This document shows, one piece after another, positions 1 to 24,069 of a DNA stretch of 64,000 nucleotides. Both the position numbers and the translations under genes were made by a program. Source of the DNA: Atherinomorus stipes (lineage: Eukaryota > Chordata > Actinopteri > Atheriniformes > Atherinidae); NCBI GenBank assembly GCA_023101725.1, contig JALJCO010003069.1, positions 144,001 to 208,000 of the forward strand. The letters are read 5' to 3'. Numbering within the stretch: position 1 is the stretch's first letter; every line of letters starts with the position of its first letter. The notes under the pieces were generated by a model. It was not told the DNA's origin and did not search any database. It saw nothing but the letters and a program-made list of their open reading frames with translations.

Positions 1-3000
1 TCCTCAGGTGCCCAGTCATCAAAATTACCCCTCCAGGCAACTAGATGACAACACAAAGTTTGTGTTTATTTGCAGTAAATAACACACAATGGTCCAGACT
101 GCTCTTTGATTAGGGCTAGGGCTGTAACAGTATGTGTATCTGTGTCAAACCGATCGGTACACTTCTCTCGGTTCGGCATGACCTTGTACCGAATTGTTGC
201 GCGTGCAGGATTTGTTTATTTAGCTATTTATTGTTTCATAAAGTTTTTGCGTGCCACCGGACATATTTAAGTGACGAATCAGTGAAACTTCGCCTACAGT
301 TGGTGCAGCGCGCTTTCCATCCTGTTTCTAACAACTATAACAACATGGCATGTGAGCTTGTTTTGCCAGAGGAAGCACTGTCAAATCTTAATTCCTCTGT
401 CTGGAGGCACTTTGGTTTTGATAAAAAGGGAGGAGAGAAAAAATTTAAAAAGCTGACAAAACAAACGCAGCGTGCCAACTCGGTCGGGTATGTACTCAGA
501 AATGCTTCCAACATAAACCATCTAAAGCGACACCACGCAAGTTTGAATCTTACTGGTACGACTAGAAAACAGACTAAGTTGGTGCAAACAAGTGTAAAAA
601 CAGCAGTATGTTACTTATGCATTTCTTATTCAGAAAATCTGACCAACAGAATAAACTGCTGTGATGTTTAGTTTTGTGATGAGGATGAGTGAAATGAAAG
701 TGAAGCCAATTCTGTTAAATGCTGCTCTTAAAACTCAGATTGTGTCACTTTAAATGTGAAAGCATGTTTTTTTTCTCACTTTTTCATTGAAAAAAGTTTT
801 AAAAAAACGAACGGCAGGACTTTATTTTAAAACATTTCCTTTATTTATGGTTATTTTTTGTCATTCAAACAACATGACAAAACACCCAAAACAAAACAAA
901 TAGCTTTGATGTTTAATTTTAGTGACATTGTTAATACAAGCATTTGTATTTCTTTCCATTACTGTACCGAAGAAGAACCGAATCGTGACTTGTGTAGCGA
1001 GGTACATACCAAACCGTGATTTTTGTGTACCGTTTTGGCCCTAATTAGAGCACAAACATCTTACAGAAGTCATAAGCCACATGTGCACCATAGATCTCAC
1101 CTGTCCCATCTGTGCTGTTGTTGGTCACTGTGTCCCAAACCTCTGTTTGTGTGGTCCCAGTTCCAGCCTCTGAGGTATAGTCAGCAGGGTTGAAAGTCCT
1201 GGTGAGGATTCAGCAGAAAAAAACTGAGTTATACTGAAACTCAGAAAGGTGAAGCGAGGCTGGGAGTGGTCAGGGTTCACTTTGGTTCATTCTCTTCCTA
1301 ATAAACAACATCTCTAGTTTCACTGTCAGCATTGTGCTGGGAATTGCTGTGAGATGAAGAATATCCAGCTGTGTTTGGAATCTGTTGTTCATAAGAGATC
1401 TCAAATGCTCAAATGGAACAAGGCCTGTTGGACTTTGGATTTCAGGGCTTTGTGTAGCAGCTTTGTTGAGATAAATATTACTGGAAGGAGAAAGGAAACT
1501 AAAGGCAAATAATCTTTTAAGCGCAAACATTCAATATTCAGAAGGGATTTGGATGAAAACTCTTAAGTTAGCTATAACACAAAAGTACCACTAATATTAA
1601 TTCAGACCAAAATTACTGGCATGGGGGAAAAAGGGCTGACTCTTCAGAGTCTTTCATGCGAGTGTAGATGTGTGTTGCCAGCATACCCCATGCCCTGGGC
1701 TGAGAACCTGCTCCCTGTTGGGGCTTTTCCTCGACCTCGAACTCCAGATCCTTTAGAACATCCATATAAAAGTCAACAACACACACTCAGCTACTTGACA
1801 TATTGTGCTGCACTGCTTCTCTGCCCACCTCTGCCACCTTTGACCCTCCGACCTCGGTCTGAGCTTCTGTCCACGGCCGTCACCTCCACGCCATTCTCCT
1901 CTGGACGTGCTGCTTGTGCACAAATGCACAGATGAAATTAGAATCGACATTAAATCGACATTAGAACTACATGATCAAACATGTAGAGAAATTAAAGAGC
2001 AGAAAATAGGCTCTGAACTAAGTTTAAATTGATGTCAAGCAAAGACTCCTCACCCTGCCGGTTCCTCTGCCCCTTGCCTTTGCGGTTGGCAGCAGCAGCA
2101 CGGCCCTTGCTATTCTCCCTCTCTCCTTTCTTCTCCCTATTCTCTTTATTCTCCTTGCTTTCCGATGGGCCCTCCTTCACCAGGGGCTTCTTCTTCCCCA
2201 CCGTTTCCCATGAGGTCTATACACAGAAGTGAGATCAAAGAAACAGATATGATAACAAGCTAATAAACAGGTTGCAGGAATAACAGCGTGGTTGTAAATC
2301 TAGCTTAAAAGCACCCATTAAAAAATGCCAGCTGTTAAATAAAATATCAGCACTTACTATACAATCATTTAAACCACATTTAAACATATGTATTTTTAGA
2401 CGGGTTTGAGGAAATTTTACAGTAAATATAACAAGGCAGCATAAATAAGCTGAGGGAAAAATGTTATGCCAACATTTCTCCACCAACTTATGTGTTGAAG
2501 AGTGTCTACACAGCTGCACGACTGGAAGGTACTTGAAATTAAATGAGATCTCAAACTGAGATCAGGGCATAAAACAATCTTTTAGATAACATACTGATTA
2601 TAGCTACAGGATTACATGAAGGAGTGCATTATTTATTTCAGGAATTTTCTTTAGTGCTGCAGCTACTCTTACAGCTGAAGTTAACTGTTTTTTGTTGATG
2701 ATGCAGAAGCAGAAACAATCAGTGGATTGCAGTATTAACTATCACAATAGAACCTTTTTGGTTAAGGAAATTTCTAGTTATTTTGTTATTTTCTAGGTGG
2801 TTTTTAATATGAACAACCTAGGAAGCTCCCTGGCTCACTGCCATGCCACTCCTTGCCATCTGAGCTGGTTGGTTTCTCTCAGAAATGCTGCCTGGGACAC
2901 TCACTTGTAATTACAACACAAAAGCAAAACAAAGCCCGAGTGTTTGCCAGACATTTTCCTGGATGACTTTGCGTTCTGTGCAGAAGAGGAAAAGAACGGT

Positions 3001-4043
3001 GTACATTATCATGCCTTCATACGAGCCATCAAGTCCCTGATGCTGTAAGGGGAAAAGACTAGCTTAGATTCAGTGATGTCACAGAGAATTACCAGATGCT
3101 ATCTTGTGTCTTTGCCTTTCATAATTTAACTTCAAACCTCACGTACAGCTCGGTTCTTTTCCACTTTAGTTAATCTCCTGCCAATGTCTAAATCACATTG
3201 AACTCTACTGGTTATGTGCCAAAATTATGTGCTTTTTATAACAATGCAAAACAGAGAAATGTCAAACATTTTCTATGTTCTTTACACTTATATTGAACAG
3301 TGACCTACACCTGCAGGCTATAAAGATAGAAATGTTTTTTTACTCACATTTATATCACAGTATGCTGCTTCTTTTTTTTATTTTTATTAAAGCCACTTTC
3401 TTCAGAAGCCTTTCAATGGCTCCAAACTTAAGCACGCACAGGCATTTTAAAATAGGAACTGTATTGAACACACTGTATTCATTAGTGGTTTACAAACTAC
3501 ATTAACCTTGAAAGTGCAGTTGTAGAAAACTGATATCATCTTTCCCCGAAGATAATAAATTTGATTAGGCTACAAGCCACTTCCGCAGAATCTTGATAAA
3601 AGAAAATTAATGGAAAAACCTCTTCCCTGCATTTCTTAAGATAACAAGACAAAAACGGTTTCCATTTAGTGTAATAAGTGGATTACATGTCCCACATGAG
3701 TTTTTTTATTTGCACTTGTGTTTACAGTCACTCTGACTCGACTTTGTCCAAAATGTAACTAAATGTGCTGCTATTATTATGATTATGATTATTATTATGA
3801 TTATCATGGACAGTATTCAGTTGCAAAGTTATTAATTTAGATGATTCGTTTTGGGCAAGTCTGCATCTCAATAAGCTTTCTTGCAGCTGTGCAGAAAAAG
3901 TAGAAACAGGACTTTGTAGCAACTAAGAGAAGCAGCTTAAAAACTGGCACGACTTTACAGCGTAAATGTTTAACCTAGCACAACCCCAGATTATATTAAT
4001 ATGAATAGTTCTGTTTTGTTTTACTGCCTAGTTTTATATATGA

Positions 4044-4102
<59 letters not shown>

Positions 4103-5536
4103 TACATATATATATATATAGTCGTCCTCAAAATTATTAATGCCCTCCAATCATTAAAGGAGGAAAAAAAAAGTTTTCAAATTTTAAAAAATTAAATAAG
4201 TTGAAATTGACAAAAGTAATAATAAATGAAAAAAAAATCTGTGAAAATCATGACACTGATTTTGAATTGTGGTTTTAAAGAAATACAAAAAACCAACAAA
4301 CAAAAAATAAAACAAGTATACAAGTATGATGGGCCTTCAAAGCTAAAATTTTGTTGAGCAATGCTTTGAGGCAATCACTGCAATCAAGTGTTTTCTCTAA
4401 TATTCAATAAGACTTCTACACCTGTTGGCAGGTATTTTGGTCCACTGTTCATGGGAAAGGTTCTCTAGTGTGTCTGGGACAGTTTTGTTTTTTTTTTATT
4501 ATTATTATTATTTCCAACCACAATCTGAAAGCAGTATCTTATTTCACTAAATTAAAATTTAGTTAATTTTTAGTTTCTTGTTGTTGGAATTACTATTGTG
4601 AAATTAGCCTTTTCTTTAACTACAGGGTATGAACAGTTTTGAGGACAGAATATAAAAGAGCACACATTTCTAATACTGCTAAATAAATCTAGTCACCTTA
4701 TCTCGAAGACTGAAACCATATCACTAACAAAAATGAAAGGATTTAATCTGTAAGTGAGACTGAAAGGAACAAGTTGCCACTTACCATATCTGAGGGGCTC
4801 TCCAGGAGGAAATTGATAGCTCTGCTGACATCCTCATTGCAGTCATGGAGCGCTACCATACACTCATCTTGGTTCTTCCCCGTCACTTCCATCAGCTGGG
4901 AATAAACACAAATATTAGATGCATATATTCCTGAACGAGGCACGACAAATGACAAAAATTCACAACAAAGATGAAAAGATGACCTTCCAGCCATGAGCAT
5001 TGTGCAGTCAGGCAAAATTCCAAGTGTTCCTCACCTGGTTAACTTTGTCCTCAAAGTCAGCATCATTCTTATCATAGATCATTTGGGCAAGTCGGATCTG
5101 CTCCGCAGTAGCCTGTAACACAGTCGCGGTTAGACATAATAGAGTTAAACAAAATATGTATAAAGGGTATAAAGGATGCAGGAAACTTCTAGCTAGGTTT
5201 TTATTGTGTGAAATTGGTGACATTGAAAGAAATCCTTCTATTGTCCTTTTAAGCGTGTGTGTGCCGTGTAGCTGCAGTCAAAACAACAACAAAAAAATCC
5301 TTTTCAATACTGATCACTGCATAATGTGTGCATTGTGATTGTGTTGGCAATGGTGGTCATGTGTCCATTAGTGTTTTGTTTTGAGGCATCTGTGGTTCAC
5401 AGGAGTGCGATTCTATATTTGCGTGCTTGCAGTGGCTCACCTGTATTTGTTTCTGTGGTTGTGATGTGTGAGTGGCAGCTGGCAGCGCTTTCTCCCGAGG
5501 GCCCCGGGCCTTGTCGCTGCCCAGCGAGCTCATCAT
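1..5536 (-). CDS. ubap2: Ubiquitin-associated protein 2, N-terminal part (continues off the left edge)
   Basis: Coding exons in transcript order: 5536-5441, 5112-5035, 4895-4785, 2216-2054, 1909-1829, 1750-1687, 1198-1101 and 40-1; phases agree throughout (about 243 codons). The protein starts MMSSLGSDKARGPREK. Residues about 46-90 form a UBA domain (motif VTGKNQDECMVALHDCN). A lysine/glutamate-rich stretch (SKENKENREKK) follows, then an RGG-type region ending RFSAQGMG, then TFNPADY and, at the edge, WRGNFDDW. This order is that of human UBAP2; the starting MM and the REK region fit UBAP2 better than its paralogue UBAP2L. The family binds ubiquitin and RNA-protein granules. The end of exon 5 (1829) could instead be the GT a few bases earlier in the transcript, since two similar donors lie in the glycine-rich repeat. 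Whether this is the fish a or b copy cannot be told. Confidence 0.93.
117..1043. mobile_element. hAT-like non-autonomous element with BED-finger remnant
   Basis: A 927-bp insertion in a UBAP2 intron. Its ends are imperfect inverted repeats beginning TAGGGC(T/C), and it is flanked by 8-bp direct repeats ATTAGGGC (109-116) and ATTAGAGC (1044-1051), one mismatch apart. An 8-bp duplication is typical of hAT transposons. On the plus strand an open frame from ATG 345 to stop 671 encodes VWRHFGF and, later, NHLKRHH, typical of transposase BED zinc fingers. The paired cysteines expected between these motifs are not visible and the catalytic domain is absent, so it is a relic. Confidence 0.8.
2911..3048 (+). 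other. Exon-like open frame of unknown origin inside a UBAP2 intron
   Basis: On the strand opposite UBAP2, the frame after the TAA at 2908 runs to a TAA at 3046 and encodes about 45 residues including FLDDFAFCAEEEKNG and HYHAFIRAIKSLM. It ends in a good splice-donor-like sequence (CT|GTAAGG after 3044), but no convincing pyrimidine-rich acceptor precedes it. I do not recognise the peptide. It may be chance, or a fragment of a displaced exon or retrocopy. Confidence 0.2.
4049..4120. repeat. (TA)n microsatellite with short CA interruption
   Basis: Nearly uninterrupted TA dinucleotides, broken near 4095 by ACACACACA, running directly into the left end of a Tc1-derived MITE. The long Tyr/Ile open frame over it is an artefact of the repeat. 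Confidence 0.95.
4119..4652. mobile_element. Tc1-derived MITE, copy 1
   Basis: Left end GTCGTCCTCAAAATTATT and right end TTTTGAGGAC are inverted copies next to TA. The interior shares long stretches with copies at 31223, 33432, 38745 and 59625, for example the 'caatcactgcaatca' and 'tgtctgggacagtttt' segments. No transposase is left. The interior recalls the 3' part of Tc1-like transposase genes, so an internally deleted Tc1 element is inferred. Confidence 0.75.
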
Positions 5537-5552
5537 ATACAGTATATACAAA

Positions 5553-7346
5553 ACTCTGTATGTACAAAATAGAAAAACCTGCAACAGAAAAATATGAAAG
5601 AATGAGTGAAATTAACTGTCAACATCATTAGCACACCACCTGTGCTCTTGATTACAACAGAGCTGCAATACTTTCACTCATGTGCACAGAACTAAACAAG
5701 TGCTTGTGTTTTTTAGCATAGCAAAACCCTACTTCCAAATAATGAATTCTGGCTTTGTGGAGGCTGTAAGACACTCAGTTGGTCCAATGACGCAACAGCT
5801 TTGCAGAAAATCTGGGTCAAGGAGGAAGAACAACCCAGTGTCCTCTTACAAACAGTGCAGACCACAGTGTGTGAAACAGAACAAATACAACACACCCTGA
5901 CCCCACATCCAATCTTGTTGCTGGATAAGGGGTTTCCAAGCATGCACTACACACAGGCAAATACACTGAAATAATCTGTTTGACATCAGGGTCCTATAAA
6001 ATGTACATACGGCTGCAGATTAGGTGTAATACCCCATAAAAGCACTCTACTTATTAGTAAATATTTCACATTTAGAAAAGATATTGTCTCAGCACACACT
6101 AGGCTGTATTTACATTGATAAATTCATTTCAATGCATTGCCAATTGATTTGTACATTTATTTTATTTGCAAACTTGGACTACGATGTCCATCACTCGAAA
6201 AAGAGACGATATCTCCATTGACCCATTTGAGACATGTCAGAGAACAATAGCATCCAGCTTTAAGTGACTGAGTGACGTTGGCAAACACAAAGCTTCCCAT
6301 TGGCTGCTGAACCGAACAAAGCTACGACATGGACAAGCTTTAAAGCTTTGATTCATTTTCAGTAAAAATTTATTTTTATATTGCATCTGAAATATGTAAA
6401 AACATATTTCATCCATTACTTTAATACAGCCATTATTTGTACTTAAAACTACTTATACTATATCGCTGTATCAGCGGTCTTGCACAAACAATAACATTCA
6501 TTGACCATAGAAATGTGACTTAATACTTTAATTTCAACATAAAAAAAATAACTCATATACGTTAAATTACATACAAGAGCTAATCAATTATTGCCATATT
6601 CGTCTGGTGGTGGCCAGCTAATTGTTTATAAACCGTTTATTAATTAATTAATAAAAGAAGCCCAGTGTTGTTTTGAATCAATGCTAACGTTAGCCCGTTG
6701 TTGTTGTGTTACTTATTTTTTAGAGTACAGACATGAGATTACTCTTTGACTTTTAGTGGTCAATAACTGTCTTTCAAAAAAACGTATGAGATTTTTGTGA
6801 CACTTCTACTGATTCCGCCCTTACCGAATTTGTGTTGTTGATACTACGGTCCCCTTTGTCCTCGCTAGCATGAAGTTAGCTATTTTATGCTACTGCTGAC
6901 ACTGTAGTCCTGAACGATGCAGTGGAAATGAAGCTAGCTAACGATGCTATCTAAATCTGGTCCAAGTTGATAGTCAGCGGTCGTCAAACTCTCTTGCTGA
7001 AGTCTTTTAGGTATTTAAAGCGTCGCAGTAATTTAACTATAGTTGTCGTTAAATGATACATGCAATCAACATTTTGACTAAATGCTAACCAGCTAACAAT
7101 AAAGGTGTATTAAATCTATAAGAAAAAAAGAGGCCTCGCAGCGCACAATCCCATCCCGACATTGCTCGCCGGGAATCAAGACAACAGAAAAATTGCGAAA
7201 GACATCCCTCCAATTCTCGCGTAAGCGGAGCAAAATAGTAAGTCACCAACTGTATCACCGAACACGCAGTTAAGTATAATGTTGATAGGGAGTGAAAAAC
7301 TCAAAGTAAAGTTGAAAAAGATTAGAAAAATGTGTGTTTTTATTAC
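5553..7346 (-). other. UBAP2 intron 1, no gene seen
   Basis: Lies between the probable non-coding first exon (donor CAG|GTAATA at 7347) and the exon carrying the start codon; the acceptor is probably the CAG near 5552. It is AT-rich and holds no open frame or repeat that I recognise. Confidence 0.6.
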
Positions 7347-7430
7347 CTGCTAACACGCTTCACTCGGCCAGCAGCAGACAAGATGGTCACGTGACGTGCG
7401 CTGCCGCGGTGGATGTTCCTCACATCTCAG
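7347..7430 (-). promoter_or_regulatory. UBAP2 first exon and core promoter
   Basis: Reading leftwards, GC-richer sequence ends in the donor CAG|GTAATA, which would join to the ATG-bearing exon at 5536. At 7386-7395 is the 10-bp palindrome GTCACGTGAC, an E-box of the USF/TFE3/MiT type. Overlapping it on the plus strand, AAGATGG (7380-7386) resembles the core of a YY1 site. Start-proximal placement suggests a TATA-less housekeeping promoter. The transcription start is inferred. Confidence 0.55.
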
Positions 7431-7659
7431 GTCAAACGCTTCTCAAAGGAGTCTACTCTTATTTTTCTTTTTACCACAAAACACACAAATCGTTCTTTTA
7501 AAAAGAAAAAACTCTTTAAAATAGTATGTTAAATCTTAAACTTTTTAATGATCTTGCAAGCGAAGATGCCCACATAACAGCATAACACAAACGACCGTCA
7601 ATGTTGGCCTTTCTGTTGTTAAAACTATTTAACCTTGTAACAAACCCTCCTTCATTCAA

Positions 7660-9448
7660 GGAAAACTTTATTATGGATATATATCAAACAAACACACAGA
7701 AATGTTACATTAATATACATTTTATTTGTATTATTCATTTTAAAGAATTATATCTTTCCCCCAGATGTTAATATCTTACAATTTCCTGTTTCAGTCATTT
7801 GTAAAAACATTCACAGGTGTGTATAAAAAAACTGTATGACCAAGTAGACATATTAATCCACACACTTTCTCAGACATATACATAAAATGTATGCAATTGT
7901 CCTTATGCATTTTACACATACATATACACATTTATATATAAAATACACTTCAAAGTGTTGGTTATTTGTTCAATAAGTGGTCAGATTAGTTGTTTTTTTT
8001 TTCTTCCCCAATCATCATTAAAACTGGATAAAAGTTCCATTTAGAAAAGGAAAACTATGATCACCTGTGGCAGTCTTTCACAGAAAGACTTGAGGAAGGC
8101 AAAAACATTAACGTAAACCTACCCTGCCTCTACCAAACAAGGAAAAAGAGTAGATTCACTCACTCCTTGGTATAAAGAATGGGGGGAGGTGACAATATAA
8201 AGTCCAAATGTTTTCCTTGCATCCTCTCAAGATGAGAAGATCAAATCAAGCCACTACATTTTTTCCCCCAGTTTTGGTGGAGGGGTGTCAGTCCAGTGAT
8301 TAAAGGCTCCTTGATCTATTAATCATATGTGATGATACCCAATTTCCTACAAAAATCCTGGAATAAATTCTCTAGTAACACCAGAGTGGTTTCAGATGAG
8401 GAAAATAAATTTTAAAAAAAGGAGCAGGAGCACAAACATTGGTCAAACAGAAAACACCTCCTTCAAAAGAAGCAGATAAACAACCCTAAGCAACCAAATG
8501 AAGATGACAGGGAGAGGGGAAAATAAATACAAACAAAACTTAGAATATCAGCAGGGATATACACCTGTCGAATCACAGTCAAAAAAATAAGATGCTTTTT
8601 TTTTTCCTTTTGTTTTTTAGATTAAATCATAGCAGAGCAACAACACTGCATCTATCAATCTTAATGTTTCTTCTTTACATCATCTTAGCGTAAAATGAAC
8701 ACAAAGCTCATTATAATCCGCTTCCTTGTTTTACTTCTGGCGGGAGAAGAGAGAAGTTCTTTGTGATTGTTGCCGGCCGTCCAGCCAGAAAGTATTCTCT
8801 ATCAAATGTTGCTCTGCACTCCTGGTCAGTCCTTCAAAATGAATTGTCTCCTCAGTCCTTCTTCCTCCCTCCCTCTCTTTTATTGCCATCCGTTAAGTGA
8901 GAAAATGAAAATGAACTTTTAGGAAGAAATTCCACAAGTTTTTCCACAAAGACACTCATTTATCACAGAGGAAGCAGCAGTTAATTCTACTCTTGCATAT
9001 GAAAAACAAGCCAGCAAAAGACCACAGCCTAATCCCTGCAGGTTGGATGTTAATGTATAAATGATGTGAACAAGTACTTTTATTCTTAATGATTTTCAAA
9101 AACTGTTGTGAGATTCTCAGTGGCAGACTTTGCAGCTCTTTAAATTGTTAATCGTTTGTACATTTCTATATATAAACCAACATAAGCTGAAGTGAAAGGT
9201 ACTAAAGGATCATTTTGAGAGAAGGGATAGAGTGAAAGTAGATACAAATGTACACAGCAACAACACTAAGTGATGAAAGATCATGCTCCTGAGTCAACAC
9301 GTGAGCAAATCAGTGGGAATTTGTTGAGCAAGAGGGACAGCAAAGACAGCGATGTAGATGAGCTTGTGGAAGGAGAAGGATGGAGGGACTGGATAAGTGA
9401 AGATCTGGATAAGCATGTAGTGACAGAGTGATGGAGACAAACGAGAGG
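7660..9448 (-). other. Probable DCAF12 3' untranslated region
   Basis: No coding frame from the DCAF12 stop to the UBAP2 promoter region. Reversed polyadenylation signals (TTTATT) lie near 7663 and 7722, which would give a 3' UTR of about 1.7-1.8 kb. Only about 250 bp would then separate DCAF12's 3' end from UBAP2's first exon, in tandem. The exact end is inferred. Confidence 0.45.
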
Positions 9449-20549
<11,101 letters not shown>

Positions 20550-20960
20550 AATCTGACACACACAGTTCCCTCACCCACATGGAGGGTAAAAGTGACGCTG
20601 TACACTGGATCATATAATGGCGATATGCTATTTTGTTCCTTGGCCCTCACTGGCAGTGTCCGACGATGAGGAAGGGCGACCACATACGGGGTAGATTGGT
20701 CAGTCGCAAGCTAAGATTAAGTTAGCTTACTCCCCCCCACCTCCTAAATAAAACAATACGTCTACTGTGGAAACTATTCCGTTTCGACACACTCGGTAAC
20801 TAAAATCTAAGGGTTCACACTCGTTTCTCCCAGCCCTAGTCGCGTCAGCAGCAACGGCAAAAGCATTGAGCAGTGCGCAGTCGCACTCAAATTAAACATC
20901 AACAAAAACAAGGTCGTACGTGGACGGGAGCGTCGTACGTGCTCGTTCACGCTAATTGCA
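20550..20960 (-). promoter_or_regulatory. DCAF12 5' UTR and promoter region
   Basis: Upstream of the DCAF12 start codon, CpG density rises between about 20580 and 20960. The element GTCGTACGTG occurs twice between about 20912 and 20942. No TATA box is seen at a useful position. Promoter function is inferred from location and base composition. Confidence 0.4.
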
Positions 20961-22080
20961 CGAGACTTGATCAAACGACAGTTTTATTAGCAGTAAGTAA
21001 TGACAAAATGTAGTATGTAATGTATTTGCAAGTATCCACTATATGAGTACACTCAAAGGGTAGAAAAAATAGCTTATTTTTTGCTCTGAGTGAAATAATT
21101 GTTAACTGACTTGGTTTAGAAAAAAAGATTCCGTTTAGGCTTACCTGTTAACACCACCCTGTTATTGTGATTGTTAAAATATTTTAAGCGGTCTACTAGA
21201 CTTGTGTGATGTCTTTTAAACATAAATTCTTATATAGTGGTCTTCTTAATTGAAACAAAGGATGGCAGTTGCATTGTATGCACATGTAATTGCTGAAATC
21301 TGAGATCACAAATGGTGTAAACGATGTCAAACTTAAATCTGTAAACAGATGTTAAACGTGACTTTGCACTTTCTCAGTTGACAGATAGCAGAAAAGCCGC
21401 ATATGGCCTCTGCTCTGTTGCTTACTGGCCTTTGTTTTCTGCAGGCTGGGCCTCACAGTTAGATGTTTCCAGTTGCCACTGACAACACCTAGATGGTATT
21501 GTTGCCATCTTGTAAGCCCCCCCAAACACATACTGCTCTAGAAGTGACCAATGCAGGGGAAACCTGGACTTCCTTTCCAGCTACATGTTTCACTTTTACT
21601 TTTAATACATCATACTTGAGATCAAATATTAAGATAGAATAAAAAAGGAGCAGCAACAATCAACAGTCTCACCACTGGAAAGATGTGCACATTTAATCGT
21701 GAAGTTTCCAAATAATTCACTAGCAAATTGAACATTTTGTAAATAATACGAGTTTGGGAGAGACCACTGAGCTCACCAACCTTCTACAATTTCTTTAAAA
21801 TAATTCAAATTCATTGCTGAAGTGATGACTTAGAACTGAATCCAATATATAAACCCATAAATGCACTCCTCTAATCATAAGAATCCAGTACAACTGAAAA
21901 GTCAGGATGGAAATGGAAGGAGAGATCGAGTATAGGTGGTTCAGAAATGTATATACTGCAGCTGGTCCAACTCATTGCTGCATAGAGCTGAGGAAGGTGA
22001 TAACCGGCCAACTTTACTGCACTTCAGTCAAGTACAAAAACTATATTACTTATGCTTTTTATTCTGTTGGATGAGTAGGT
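20961..22080. other. Intergenic spacer, DCAF12 to UBAP1
   Basis: AT-rich, no open frame with coding character, no recognised repeat. Both neighbours are read leftwards, so this should hold the distal DCAF12 promoter and sequence past the UBAP1 poly(A) site. Confidence 0.5.
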
Positions 22081-24069
22081 TTTTTTTTCCTTTATTACTG
22101 AAATTTTAAAAAAGGCAACTAAAAGAACAAAAACAATCCCTTATAAGTCATCAGACTTAAAATGCTGGCCTTTGTAACTGTACTGAGTCTGATAGCATCT
22201 GAAAAATGACATGTTTAATCATCTGCACCAGGAATGCAAACTCTACAAACACCAGGAAAAAGGCTCATTTTGCATGAATGATAAATTTATGAAAACTGTT
22301 TGTGCAAGTGTTGTTTGGGATAATAATTTACTGTAATTGTGACTTCATAGTTTATACTCTACAAACAATATGTCACTTTTTTATTTGCTTTTCAACAAGT
22401 AAAACAAATTGGCAATTAAACACAGTTTCACTGGTTTGTTCTCAAACTGACTGGTGGTTAGAAAAGCTTTCTTTACAGTGGAACATTGGAACAAAGTACA
22501 GGACCTGTCTGGGGCAAAGTGCCATTTTTCAGAGTCACATTTTGCCTACTTAAACCCTTAATCTGTAACCATGCCTCTAACAATCCTCATCAAAAATCTT
22601 TGCTCCTGGTGCAACTGAGCAGACATGCTTTTGAACAAACAGAGCTCAAGAGGTCCATTATCACATACTATGTGTAAAAAAAAAAAAAAAAAATCCTACC
22701 GTGCCTCTCAAATCAAAATCTGGTAAATTAAGACTTTTAGAAAGATCTATTTAGGACTGTGGAGCTGTTAACCAAAGTAAAACCAAGACACGAGGAAAAA
22801 GAAGACAACCAACAATCCAAAGTTCAATTAGAGAATGAATGAGAAATCACTTAAACCTTCACTTTATGCCAAATTTCTAGCAAGGCTTAAATACCATTCT
22901 GTTCTCCCAACAATTATTTGAGGCTCAAAGTGCCAGTCAACAGTCTCGAAACATGAAATGTCTATTGCACTGTGATGTGGCTGCAAAAACAACCCTCACT
23001 TAACATCTGGTTTCTTTTTTTTTTTCCTTTCACTCTTTTTCCATTCTGCAAACAAACGTTCATGACAGTTTATAGCATCACATTTGTAAGTTAACATATC
23101 TTACATAGTCATTTTAAACACTTTACTCTTAAATCAAAGTGTCAGTGTACTATTTTAAATAAATGTGAATTATGAAAGGTGTCTGCCTGTGCAGTATGTG
23201 ACATCAGTGACAACGGGTCATGGGACATTTCTAAATTTCCCAAAGGAACCCCCCTCCCTTCCCGTTGCAGGCTATTCCAGTGCAGGTTGAAGAGTACAAT
23301 GGTACTCTCATATTTGGAGTTATAATGACTAACAATCTATTATGCAATCCCTAAAACAGAAAGCAAAGAAATGCAATCTTTAAATTGACATGAAAAAGTG
23401 CCCAAAATGAAAAGGGGAAAAAAAAATTAATGAAAGCAGAAAGTAGAACAGAAATAGATGCTGGACACAACAGCTCAGAGGGCACTTTTTGAGTCAGCTC
23501 TGTCTGTGCCTTTTATGTTAAATGCAGGTTGCCTCCTCTTGGCTCTCCATCCCAACCAGCATTTACTAGGTCAGCGGTGAGCAGTGGAAAATGGCAGCTT
23601 AGTCATTTCGGAGTTTTGGAAGTTCACACTGGTTTTTTGCTGATGTGCAGAGCCTGTCACCAGCTCCTCTCCATCGATTTTCTGCAGCTTCAACTGCTCT
23701 CAGATAAACACTTCCAAGGGGAAGCAAATCAGCACGGCATCCAAATACCTCGGCCCAAATCTTCCAGTTTCTCCTTCCCAGATCACTCATTCCTCATGTT
23801 CTTGAAATAAACTAGCAGTACCAAGCCCCATAACAACCATGAAATATTGTGACAGTTTAACCTCCTCCAATCTAGGCACACAAATTTTTAGAAGTGCTGA
23901 GACAAAATATGTTTTAGCACAGAGTGAAATAAGTCTCCCAGCTGTCCCTTCCTACAGCCGAGGCAAGGGCAGGGCATGGTGAGATAAAGTACGCAGGGGG
24001 AAAAGGGGCTGTTGGGTGGTAACAGGAGGCATGCCCTCGTTAGAGCTTTGGTTAGCCGACAAGCTTGGC
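22081..24069 (-). other. Probable UBAP1 3' untranslated region
   Basis: Follows the UBAP1 stop without any other gene. A reversed polyadenylation signal (TTTATT) near 22092 would give a 3' UTR of about 2 kb. Short open frames here show no family resemblance. Poly(A) runs near 22677 and 22999-23025 are low-complexity. Confidence 0.35.
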
